From Anomaloglossus baeobatrachus (Eukaryota; Chordata; Amphibia; Anura; Aromobatidae), in the NCBI RefSeq assembly GCF_048569485.1, contig NC_134354.1, positions 396,624,170-396,688,169 of the forward strand: DNA of 64,000 nucleotides. The letters are read 5' to 3'. A program made the translations under genes and the position numbers. Below the pieces are notes generated by a model. It was not told the DNA's origin. It saw only the letters and a program-made list of their open reading frames with translations, and searched no databases. This document shows positions 25,401-37,400 of the stretch, one piece after another (position 1 is the stretch's first letter; every line of letters begins with the position of its first letter).

Positions 25401-28400
25401 GTATGAAAGAATCAGGCAAGTAGAATCCTTATGGTTTTACACGGCAACCTCATTAGTCATGTAAAGGGACCTCGCACTGAGTAATCACCACAGGGGTAAC
25501 CATTTCTCACATTTATAGTTGACCAGATTCAGGAATGTGGGACTGAAGACTGCTGAACAGGCAAGAAAATAGTTAAAGTTGGGTTAGATGCAGACTGCAC
25601 TCCTGGGCAAAAGGTGCAAAACAGCCTGGTAAAGAGCCCTGCAGTGTGCTATAAGGAACTAGGGGTACAAGCTAAATGCACTGGGTATCAAAAGCACTAA
25701 AGTCTGGCACATGGAAGCACAGGGGGATCAGGTCACCTGGTGGTGATTACTCAGTGCGAGGTCCCTTTTAGAGATGAGCGAACCGGTCCCGGTTCGGCTC
25801 GAGGTCGGTTCGCCGAACGGAGGTCCCGTTCGAGTTCGGCTCGTCGAACGTTCGACGAACCGAACTCGAACTGCATAGGAAACAATGGCAGGCAATCACA
25901 AACACATAAAAACACCTAGAAAACACCCTCAAAGGTGTCCAAAAGGTCACAAACAAATCACAACACAACACAAACACATGGGAAAGTGACAAGGACATAT
26001 ACTTATGCAAAAACAAAAGAGCTGGACAAGGAAAAAGAGGAGGAGACACAGATATAGGCATGGCACGCCCTTCTAAAGTCATGTAAAACACCGCAAGGTG
26101 ACTCCAAGCGGAGTCTCCCTTTTTTCCAAAAATTGGGCCCCACACACACCCACCCATTCAGTGGCAGCACTTGTGCCCCAGTTGTACACTTCACAGCTAG
26201 ATTTGCATCAAGCACATTCAAAAATACGCCATAATTAACCGTCCCCAGGATGACACCGGGGTAGGTAGCAAAGTCTTTGCTGAACCATGACTTGTTCATC
26301 TTGGCTTCTTTTAAAAACAATGTAAGCAAGGGTTACTCCAAGCGGAGTCTCCCTTTTTTTCCAAAAATTGTGCCCCACACACACCCACCCATTCAGTGGC
26401 AGCACTTGTGCCCTAGTTGTACACTTCACAGCTAGATTTGCATCAAGCACATTCCAAATCCACAAGCATTTACTCTCCCCAGGATGACACAGGGGTTGTA
26501 AATTCCTTCTGGATCCATGACTTGTTCATTTTGATGAACGTCAGTCTGTCCACATTGTCACTGGACAGACGCGTGCGCTTATCTGTCAGCACACACCCAG
26601 CAGCACTGAAGACACGTTCAGAGACAACGCTGGCAGCTGGACACGACAAAATCTCCAAGGCGTAAGTTGAGAGCTCTGGCCATTTTTCTAGGTTTGAAGC
26701 CCAAAAGGAGCCAGGCTCCATTTGCAAAGTCATGGCATCGATGTTCATTTGGAGATACTCCTGTATCATCCTCTCCAGCCGTTGACTATGTGTCAGACTT
26801 GTTGTCTCTGGTGGCCTTGCAAAGGAGGGTCTAAAAAAATTATGAAAAGATTCCATAAAATTGCTGTTACCAGCACCAGATACGGTCCTACTGGTACGTG
26901 TAGACTGTTGAAGATGACGAGACCGTCCCATGTTTGTCAAGTTACAACTGGGAGATTCACTCCCTGCACCTGCACGGTAGTTTGGTGGAAAAGCGGATCT
27001 AAGATCGAGTAACAGCTTCTGCTGATACTCCTGCATACGTGCGTCCCTTTCTATGGCTGGAATTATGTCACAAAATTTGGACTTGTACCGGGGATCTAAT
27101 AGTGTGGCAAGCCAGTAGTCATCATCACTTCTAATTTTGACAATACAAGGGTCATGTTGGAGGTAGTGCAACAAGAAGGCACTCATGTGTCTTGCGCAGC
27201 CATGCGGACCAAGTCCACGCTGTGTTTGTGGCATAGAGGTGCTAACTGTTCTTTCTTCCTCTGACATCTCCCCCCAACCTCTTTCAACTGAAATTTGACC
27301 AAGGTCTCCCTCATCTGCTGAGTCTTCCATGTCCATGGACAGTTCGTCCTCCATTTCTTCATGTCCTCCTGCACCTTCCTCAACATCTCGCCTGCTACCA
27401 TGCGCCCTTGTTGATCCCTGTCCCCCATGCTCCCATGCCTGGCGCCTTGGTGATGATGAACGTCTGGACCTTGGTGATGTTGTTGTGTCTTGCGCATATG
27501 AATCCTCCTGTAGTTCATCCCCTTCCTGTTGTCCCACCCCCTGACTCCGAATAGTGTTTAGCGTGTGTTCCAGCATGTAAATGACTGGAATCGTCATGCT
27601 GATAATGGCATTGTCAGCGCTAAACATATTCGTCGCCATGTCGAAACTGTGCAGAAGGGTGCATAGGTCCTTGATCTGAGACCACTCCATCAGGGTGATC
27701 TGCCCCACCTCTGCATCTCGTTGGCCCAGGCTATACGTCATGACGTATTGCACCAGGGCACGGCGGTGCTGCCACAGTCGCTGTAACATGTGGAGAGTTG
27801 AATTCCAGCGTGTCGCCACATCGCATTTCAGGCGATGAACCGGCAGGCCGAAAGACTTCTGGAGCGATGCAAGTCGCTCAGCTGCGGCGCTTGAACGGCG
27901 GAAGTGAGCAGACAGTTTTCGTGCCCTGTTCAGAAGGCCATCTAGGCCGGGATACTGTGTTAAAAATTGCTGCACGACAAGGTTCAACACGTGAGCCATA
28001 CAAGGTACGTGTGTCACCTTGCCTAGGCGAAGGGCCGCACCCAGGTTTGCAGCATTGTCGCACATGGCCTTACCAGGCTGCAGGTTGAGTGGAGACAACC
28101 ATTTATTAAACTCGGACCGCAGAGCTGACCACAACTCCTCAGCTGTGTGACTCTTATTCCCAAGACATGTCAAGCTAAAGACCGCCTGATGCCGTTGCGC
28201 TCTGCTGCCAGCATAGTAATGAGGGGTGCGTGATTCCTTCTGCGCAGTGAGAACGCTGGTGGCCTGACCAGGCAGGCTTGGGGCGGAGGTGGAGGACCCA
28301 GATGAGGTGGAGGATGCAGAAGCAGTGGCGGAACTTGGACAGACAGAGGATTGACACACAAGTCGTGGGGACGGCAAGACTTGTGCAGCAGACCCTTCAC

Positions 28401-31400
28401 CATCTATCACCATAGTTACCCAGTGCCCAGTGAGCGACATGTAACGTCCCTGTCCATGCTTACTGGTCCAAGTATCGGTGGTGAAATGCACCCGTTCACA
28501 CACAGAGTTTCTCAATGAAGCGGTGATGTTGTGTGCGACATGCTGGTGTAGCGCGGGCACACCTTTCTTAGAAAAGTAGTGGCGACTAGGCATCTGGTAC
28601 TGGGGCACAGCGACAGACATAAGGTCTCTAAAATCCTGTGTGTCCACCAGGCGGAAAGGCAGCATTTCGGTAGCCAACAGCTTACAGAGGGATAGAGTCA
28701 ACCTCTTAGCTTTGTCATGGGTCGCAGGAAATGGCCTTTTATTTGTCCACATCTGAGGGACAGAGATCTGGCTGCTGTGTGTAGACGGTGTTGAGTAGGG
28801 TGTCCCTGGAAAAATGCAGGTTTGTGAGGAAAGTGCAGGCGGAGACATGATGTTGCCTTCATCCAAAGTTGGTGCTATCGATGTCTGAGAGAGCTGTACA
28901 CACTCACTTGTTTCCCCTTCCAAAACAACTGACGACCTACCAAGCAAACTGCCTGTTGCGGTTACAGTGGTGGAAGTTGTGGGTGGAAAAACAGGTGTGA
29001 CAGCTGTCCCCACAGTCCTAGAAGATGACGAGCGCGCGGATGCACTGGAAGGGGAAGGCGGTGGATGGTTCGCTCCGCTAGGCCGCATTGCAGCACGGTG
29101 AGCTTCCCACCGGGCCATATGATATTTATTCATGTGACGATTCATGGAAGAAGTTGTCAAACTGCTGAGGTTTTGACCTCTACTAAGAGAACCATGACAA
29201 ATTTTACAGATCACATAATTTGGGCGATCTTTTTCTATGTCAAAAAAGGACCAGGCTAGGCAAGGCTTAGAGGCCATGCGACCTGTTGATCCACCCCGAA
29301 TAATGCTCAGAGGCAGAGTGGTGGCTGAGGATGCAGTTGTAGACGTGCTACCAGTACTCCGACTCTGTCCAGGAAGGTGCAAGGTAACTTCGTCATCAGT
29401 TGCATCCTCCTACACCACCTCTGTTGACCTCCTCGAGTGCCTGACTGTGGGTTGACAGTAGGTGGGATCTAGAACTTCATCATCAATTGTTGTGTTTGCA
29501 CTCCCCTCCCCCTCAGACCGAGCCTCTTCTTGCCCTGACCGAATATTTAAGTTGTAATCCCAATCGGGTATCTGAGTCTCATCTTCATCAGTATGTTCCT
29601 CATTGTCTATAACCACAGGTGTTACAGTTTGTGACAAAGGGTCAACATTATGCTCCGAAACTTTGTCCTCACGGCCTGAATCAGAGTCACAAAGGTTCTG
29701 GGCATCACTGCAGACCATTTCCTGTTCTGTACTCACTGTAGCTTGGGAGCAGACCTCTGATTCCCAGGCTATAGTGTGACTGAACAGCTCTGCAGACTCA
29801 GCCATCTCAGTTCCACCATACTGTGCAGGGCTGATGGAGACATCAGAGCTGGGAGAAATCAAGTTTGATTGGGATGACAACTCAGAGGACTGGTGTTTTT
29901 TGAATGCGGTACTTGAAGTGGCTGAGAGGGCACTTGTTGGACCACTTGAGATCCATTCAAGCATTTTCCTTTTTTGCCCATCATCTACCTTTGTTCCTGT
30001 TGTTCGTGTCCGTAAAAAAGGGAGCACATCGGATTGTCCACGGTAAGTAGTAGACATCTTACTTTTGCTGGTAGATGGTCTATCTTCAGCAGATGATAAT
30101 GGAGCTTTGCCATCTTCCCCATGGACAAAACCTTTTTTGCCTTTTCCACCACGCCTCTTCCCCTTTCCACCAGCATCTGTCATTTTGCCACTCATGTTGA
30201 TTGCGACAAGATTGTGGACTGAAAATGTGGTAGTAAAAATTGAGAGGTGGTGTAGATTGCAGTGGTGGTCTAGCTTTATTAACAGCAGAATAATAAAGAA
30301 TAAATATCCCTGACAATGCAACTACGGCCCTTAAACTGGCAGCATAGTTTGCTAGTATAATGGCTTAGTTATAATGAGTTGGAGTGTGCAATGCAGGCAG
30401 ACGTGCTCTGCAAATGTCTTTGCACTAGTGTGACTAGAGCAAAGTCCAATAGCCACGTTTAGGATGCCACTAGGTACACTGAGTGTTTGCTAGTATAATG
30501 GCTTAGTTATAATGAGTTGGAGTGTGCAATGCAGGCAGAGGTGTTGCAAATGTCTTTGCACTACTGGGACTATAGCAAAGTCCAATAGCCACGTTTAGGA
30601 TGCCACTAGGTACACTGAGTGTTTGCTAGTATAATGGCTTAGTTATAATGAGTTGGAGTGTGCAATGCAGGTAGAGGTGCTGCAAATGTCTTTGCACTAG
30701 TGTGACTAGACAACAGTCCAATAGCCACGTTTAGGATGCCACTAGGTACACTGAGTGTTTGCTAGTATAATGGCTTAGTTATAATGAGTTGGAGTGTGCA
30801 ATGCAGGCAGACGCGCTCTGCAAATGTCTTTGCACTAGTGGGACTATAGCAAAGTCCAATAGCCACGTTTAGGATGCCACTAGGTACACTGAGTGTTTGC
30901 TAGTATAATGGCTTAGTTATAATGAGTTGGAGTGTGCAATGCAGGCAGACGTGCTCTGCAAATGTCTTTGCATTAGTGTGACTATAGCAAAGTCCAATAG
31001 CCACGTTTAGGATGCCACTAGGTACACTGAGTGTTTGCTAGTATAATGGCTTAGTTATAATGAGTTGGAGTGTGCAATGCAGGCAGACGTGCTCTGCAAA
31101 TGTCTTTGCACTAGTGTGACTATAGCAAAGTCCAATAGCCACGTTTAGGATGCCACTAGGTACACTGAGTGTTTGCTAGTATAATGGCTTAGTTATAATG
31201 AGTTGGAGTGTGCAATGCAGGCAGACGTGCTCTGCAAATGTCTTTGCATTAGTGTGACTATAGCAAAGTCCAATAGCCACGTTTAGGATGCCACTAGGTA
31301 CACTGAGTGTTTGCTAGTATAATGGCTTAGTTATAATGAGTTGGAGTGTGCAATGCAGGCAGACGTGCTCTGCAAATGTCTTTGCACTAGTGTGACTATA

Positions 31401-34400
31401 GCAAAGTCCAATAGCCACGTTTAGGATGCCACTAGGTACACTGAGTGTTTGCTAGTATAATGGCTTAGTTATAATGAGTTGGAGTGTGCAATGCAGGCAG
31501 ACGTGCTCTGCAAATGTCTTTGCACTAGTGTGACTATAGCAAAGTCCAATAGCCACGTTTAGGATGCCACTAGGTACACTGAGTGTTTGCTAGTATAATG
31601 GCTTAGTTATAATGAGTTGGAGTGTGCAATGCAGGCAGACGTGCTCTGCAAATGTCTTTGCACTAGTGTGACTATAGCAAAGTCCAATAGCCACGTTTAG
31701 GATGCCACTAGGTACACTGAGTGTTTGCTAGTATAATGGCTTAGTTATAATGAGTTGGAGTGTGCAATGCAGGCAGACGTGCTCTGCAAATGTCTTTGCA
31801 CTAGTGGGACTATAGCAAAGTCCAATAGCCACGTTTAGGATGCCACTAGGTACACTGAGTGTTTGCTAGTATAATGGCTTAGTTATAATGAGTTGGAGTG
31901 TGCAATGCAGGCAGAGGTGCTGCAAATGTCTTTGCACTAGTGTGACTATAGCAAAGTCCAATAGCCACGTTTAGGATGCCACTAGGTACACTGAGTGTTT
32001 GCTAGTATAATGGCTTAGTTATAATGAGTTGGAGTGTGCAATGCAGGCAGACGTGCTCTGCAAATGTCTTTGCACTAGTGTGACTATAGCAAAGTCCAAT
32101 AGCCACGTTTAGGATGCCACTAGGTACACTGAGTGTTTGCTAGTATAATGGCTTAGTTATAATGAGTTGGAGTGTGCAATGCAGGCAGACGTGCTCTGCA
32201 AATGTCTTTGCACTAGTGTGACTATAGCAAAGTCCAATAGCCACGTTTAGGATGCCACTAGGTACACTGAGTGTTTGCTAGTATAATGGCTTAGTTATAA
32301 TGAGTTGGAGTGTGCAATGCAGGCAGACGTGCTCTGCAAATGTCTTTGCACTAGTGTGACTATAGCAAAGTCCAATAGCCACGTTTAGGATGCCACTAGG
32401 TACACTGAGTGTTTGCTAGTATAATGGCTTAGTTATAATGAGTTGGAGTGTGCAATGCAGGCAGACGTGCTCTGCAAATGTCTTTGCACTAGTGTGACTA
32501 TAGCAAAGTCCAATAGCCACGTTTAGGATGCCACTAGGTACACTGAGTGTTTGCTAGTATAATGGCTTAGTTATAATGAGTTGGAGTGTGCAATGCAGGC
32601 AGACGTGCTCTGCAAATGTCTTTGCACTAGTGTGACTATAGCAAAGTCCAATAGCCACGTTTAGGATGCCACTAGGTACACTGAGTGTTTGCTAGTATAA
32701 TGGCTTAGTTATAATGAGTTGGAGTGTGCAATGCAGGCAGACGTGCTCTGCAAATGTCTTTGCACTAGTGTGACTATAGCAAAGTCCAATAGCCACGTTT
32801 AGGATGCCACTAGGTACACTGAGTGTTTGCTAGTATAATGGCTTAGTTATAATGAGTTGGAGTGTGCAATGCAGGCAGACGTGCTCTGCAAATGTCTTTG
32901 CACTAGTGTGACTATAGCAAAGTCCAATAGCCACGTTTAGGATGCCACTAGGTACACTGAGTGTTTGCTAGTATAATGGCTTAGTTATAATGAGTTGGAG
33001 TGTGCAATGCAGGCAGACGTGCTCTGCAAATGTCTTTGCACTAGTGTGACTATAGCAAAGTCCAATAGCCACGTTTAGGATGCCACTAGGTACACTGAGT
33101 GTTTGCTAGTATAATGTCTTAGTTATAATGAGTTGGAGTGTGCAATGCAGGCAGACGTGCTCTGCAAATGTCTTTGCACTAGTGGGACTATAGCAAAGTC
33201 CAATAGCCACGTTTAGGATGCCACTAGGTACACTGAGTGTTTGCTAGTATAATGGCTTAGTTATAATGAGTTGGAGTGTGCAATGCAGGCAGAGGTGCTG
33301 CAAATGTCTTTGCACTAGTGTGACTATAGCAAAGTCCAATAGCCACGTTTAGGATGCCACTAGGTACACTGAGTGTTTGCTAGTATAATGGCTTAGTTAT
33401 AATGAGTTGGAGTGTGCAATGCAGGCAGACGTGCTCTGCAAATGTCTTTGCACTAGTGTGACTATAGCAAAGTCCAATAGCCACGTTTAGGATGTCACTA
33501 GGTACACTGAGTGTTTGCTAGTATAATGGCTTAGTTATAATGAGTTGGAGTGTGCAATGCAGGCAGACGTGCTCTGCAAATGTCTTTGCACTAGTGTGAC
33601 TATAGCAAAGTCCAATAGCCACGTTTAGGATGCCACTAGGTACACTGAGTGTTTGCTAGTATAATGGCTTAGTTATAATGAGTTGGAGTGTGCAGAGGAC
33701 AGGAGGGTATAGTGCCAGGATTGTGGGGCTCTGGGTAGAGGAATGGAAGCCTGCCTTTCTATTCCCTCCTAATAGGGAAATGCAGGAGGAAATCCCTGAC
33801 CTTGGCTACACAGACGCTGTCGCTGTTTTCAGGACCTGTCACCTATGGCTCTGACCCTGCCGGTTTGAGCCCTTAAAAGGACTGATAGAAAGTGCTCTCC
33901 CTAAGCTGTCCAGCGCTGTGTATGGAGCGCATACAGCTGTATCAGCGATAGGACAAAGGACGGAGCTGCGACAGTGATGTCTGACACCAAAGACGCAGAA
34001 GAGATAATGGCGTCCTGGAGGAAAATGTCCGGTTTTATAATGCAGGGACATGTGACATGGACATCCTATCACAGATGCCGTTGCTTCTCTGGCTAAAAGT
34101 CCACTTAGCTGTGTGTGTGTCTGGGATTGGCTGACATGCTGGCCCGCCCCACTACACGCGCGCGCTTAGGGAAGGAAGACAAGGAAAAAAAAAAAAAATG
34201 GCGATCGCCATTATAGAAACAGCAGTGATCTGAAGGCGCTGTTCCCGCACACTATACACTGAAATGTCATAATAGTGTGAGTCACAGACTTACACTATTA
34301 CAGCGGAAACCAAGCTAGGAATTAGCTGGGTTTTTGCTGCTAGAACCGTTCTCGAACGTTTCTAGAACTATCGAGCTTTTGGAAAAAGCTCGAGTTCTAG

Positions 34401-37400
34401 TTCGATCTAGAACAGGCCCCAAAATCACTCGAGCCTAGAACTGGAGAACCTCGAACCACGAACCACGCTCAACTCTAGTCCCTTTACATGACTAATGAGG
34501 TTGCCGTGTAAAACCATAAGGATTCTACTTGCCTGACTCTTTCATACTTGCAGACTTGCTTCATACCACTGCGGTTTACAGCTTATTTTTCCTCGTGCAA
34601 GCGGTGTGCAGAAACACAGTATTCTAGGATACGTATCTATTTAGGACCAGTTCTTGGTAAACGAGCGCATTGATTCTTGGATATACGGTCTCTTGTACAT
34701 ATGATCAGTTCACAGTCAAGATATATCCTCTACAAGGTTTCATTTTAAATAGGTCACCTTTTGACAGTATGTTTGACAAAGGCTACCATAGCCGAAACGT
34801 CACCATCTGACTGTCCATTTCCTTGCATCAATTTTTGTTAATAAAATTATTTTGTTAAGCATATTTGCATTCTGGACTTTTCCCATTTTTTTCTTACTGA
34901 GTGCCGGAGTTATATTTCCTTCAAGTTTTAGTAGTGTCCAAGTGGCCCGTAAGCTTGGAGCTGTCCGGGCCCCGCTCCCCACTTTTTGGTGTGAGGGAGC
35001 TGTGCCCTCAGGGGCTCACACTTGGTATTTCAGTGGGCTGCTTTGGTTGGAAAGCCCTATCCCCCTCATTGCGCTAGTGCCTTCGATCTCTGAGCTTCGT
35101 GGGGACAGTCCATAAAGGCCCTATCCTTCGCAGGTTAATTGCCGGGTTGCTTGAAGTCTCTCCCCGACCTAGGGTCCAGTACCCCGACGTGCTTTCGGAC
35201 CGGCTATTGTACTTGAGCTACCAACTGTCCTCCAAGACTAAAGAGGGCTTTACACGCTACGACATCGCTAATGCGAACTCGTTGGGGTCACGGAATTGGT
35301 GATGCACATCCGGCCGCTTTATCAATGCTTTTGCGTGTGACACCTATGAGCGATTTTGCATCGTTGCAAAAACGTGCAGAATCGCTCATCGGTGACATGG
35401 GGGTCCATTCTCAAAAATCGTTACTGCAGCAGTAATGAGGTTGTTCCTCGTTCCTGCGGCAGCACACATCGCTCCGTGTGACACCGCAGGAACGAGGAAC
35501 CTCTCCTTACCTGCCTCCCGGCCGCTATGCGGAAGGAAGGAGGTGGGCGGGATGTTATGTCCTGCTCATCTCCGCCCCTCCGCTTCTATTGGGCGGCGGT
35601 TCAGTGACACAGCTGTGACGTCGCTGTGACGCTGAACGAACCGCCCCCCTTAGAAAGGAGGCGGTTCGCCGGTCACAGCGACATCGCCGGACAGGTAAGT
35701 AGTGTGACGGGTCTGGGCGATGTTGTGCAGCATGGGCAGCGATTTGTTCGTGTCGCACAACAGATGGGGGCGGGTACCCACGCTAGCGATATCGGTACCG
35801 ATATCGCAGCGTGTAAAGCGGCCTTAAGTCCAGGTACCCAGTTCCAATACCCCGCGATCGGGTCTCCGACTCCTCCGGGTGCAGACCACCGTCTACAACC
35901 CAATCTTCTCCTCCCCGGGAGCTACAAGCTCCCTCCTAGCTCCTCACTGCTCGAGGGCTACCACTGAACTCTCTCTTTGCTCCCTTGGAGCCAACTGACT
36001 TGTCATCTCCCGCCTCCCTGCCTGACCCCTAGGTAGGTGGCCCTATTCCAGCTTAGCAGCCCACTGGTGTGCCTGACAGGGTGTGGTGCGAGGTGTGATT
36101 GGGATTTTTGGATGCTGATGGAGGCAGTGCCGCAAGTTATGAACCCGGAACCAAGAGGGGTTGAGTCCTTCACTGGGAGATAAAGAGCGTGCAGTACCCT
36201 GTGATGACCTGACTAGTCCAGGGGCATCACACTAGCATATACAGGGATCGTTAGGCAGGGATTAGTAATATGCACCTAGAACTGCTCGTGGTTCTGGGTG
36301 CATATTGCACCTGACAGGTTTACCTTAAGTTCTTTTTTGTGCTAATACCATGATTAAAAACCGTGCTGTTTGAAATGTTGTGGTGCTTGTGCATCAGAGA
36401 GCATAACAGCATACTTTTAACAGAATATGTAAAGAAAAGCATATTTTAAAGGGGCTGTCCGCTATTTGGCCAAACCCGTCTTAAAGGTGTTGTCTACTAC
36501 CTAGACAACCCCTTTATAAATGAAGTAGTCCCCATTTTAATTAATAAAAGGTCCTATTTAGAAATCACCTCCATTTAGTAGCTGATTAGATTACTTTTTC
36601 CTGTTCAATTTCTCATAAACCTATGCCAATATGAGGTATACATACAGCGGTAAGGGATATGTGTGGTACACTGGTACTTTCTGTGAAGTAGCTCACTGCC
36701 AATAGACTATGTACACAGAGAGCAGTGGTGTGGGTAGAGTTAGCTTTCTGAGCTCTGCTTCATGATACATCTAAGGACTCTGATAGTTTACTGTGTGCAA
36801 CAGTTGAGAGACTAAGTGATACATCATTGGAATCAGTGTCTGGGGACAGATTCCCTTTAATGTTTAAAGTGTGCACATCCTGAGCTTTAGGTTCATTCAG
36901 ACATCCATTTTTCACATAAGCGTTCTGTAATTTTTCATAGATACAAGTACAGTATAATCATATAATTTTTCATTTATACGTACCCATTATAGTTTGAGAC
37001 TGTTCATATGGATATTTTGTTTGCAATCCAAGCATGTCCATTTTATTTGAATCATGGATTAAACTAAACTAAACCATTCCAATCCATAGAGTGGTAAACA
37101 AGTCAATCGACATTCGAGATCAGAAGCGGTAAATTTGTGCCTTAGGGCAGACATTTATCATGCATTATAGTTTCTATACTCCATTCCCTTTATCCTTTCC
37201 CATGCCCTGGTTCAATTAATGGATGCGTGTCTTTTTCATTCCAGAACATTGTAATTGTTCCTCTGCATGAATGCTTGAGTAGATTTGGAGCGGAGTTTTG
37301 GATCATTGTCTTGCTGAAATATCCATCCCCTGCGTAACTTCAACTTCATCACTGATTCTTGCACCTTATTGTCAAGAATCTGCTGATACTGAGTTGAATC

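Larger units (their letters stand above)
25769..34477 (-). mobile_element. hAT element, copy 2, complete with 8-bp duplication
   Basis: It begins TAGAGATGAGCGAACC and ends in CGCTCAACTCTA (inverted ends). The 8-bp target GTCCCTTT is repeated exactly at 25761-25768 and 34478-34485. Both ends are rich in CGAAC/GTTCG, likely transposase-binding sites. Layout from left: 3' end of the transposase frame with a duplicated tail, transposase frame on the minus strand (26470-30195), a 136-138-bp satellite (30340-33693), and a unique right end (33694-34477). At 8.7 kb it is long for a hAT, mainly because of the satellite. Confidence 0.92.
24964..34922. mobile_element. Inverted-arm element with 13-bp target duplication, split by hAT
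   Basis: AAGTTTTAGTAGT flanks it on both sides (24951-24963, 34923-34935). Two arms of about 460 bp, at 25024-25490 and at 25743-25768 plus 34486-34920, are reverse complements and enclose a 250-bp spacer. Without the hAT it is about 1.24 kb. A long target duplication suggests target-primed reverse transcription, and the arms carry hammerhead-like motifs as in Penelope-like elements; both points are inference. Confidence 0.65.
24501..36231 (-). mobile_element. LTR (probably solo, Ty3/Gypsy-like), split by later insertions
   Basis: On the minus strand it starts TGTGATGCCCCTGGACTAGT (at 36231) and ends GCTGGTGCGGTACA (at 24501), TG...CA. CTAG is duplicated on both flanks (24497-24500, 36232-36235). 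LTR sequence is at 24501-24963, 34923-35241 and 35825-36231. The interruptions are the inverted-arm element and MITE (d). No gag or pol was seen, so it is a fossil LTR, older than what sits inside it. Confidence 0.7.
23887..36320. mobile_element. Palindromic foldback element, split by an LTR insertion
   Basis: The sequence from AACCTGTCTGGTGCAATATG through ACACTAGCATAGATAAAGAG ... TTGCAACGG to the centre near 24210 returns in reverse up to 24500, and its last 90 bases appear at 36232-36320 (GCATATACAGGGATCG ... CATATTGCACCTGACAGGTT). Without the insertion it is about 700 bp, nearly all palindrome. No coding capacity and no known family. Confidence 0.75.
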
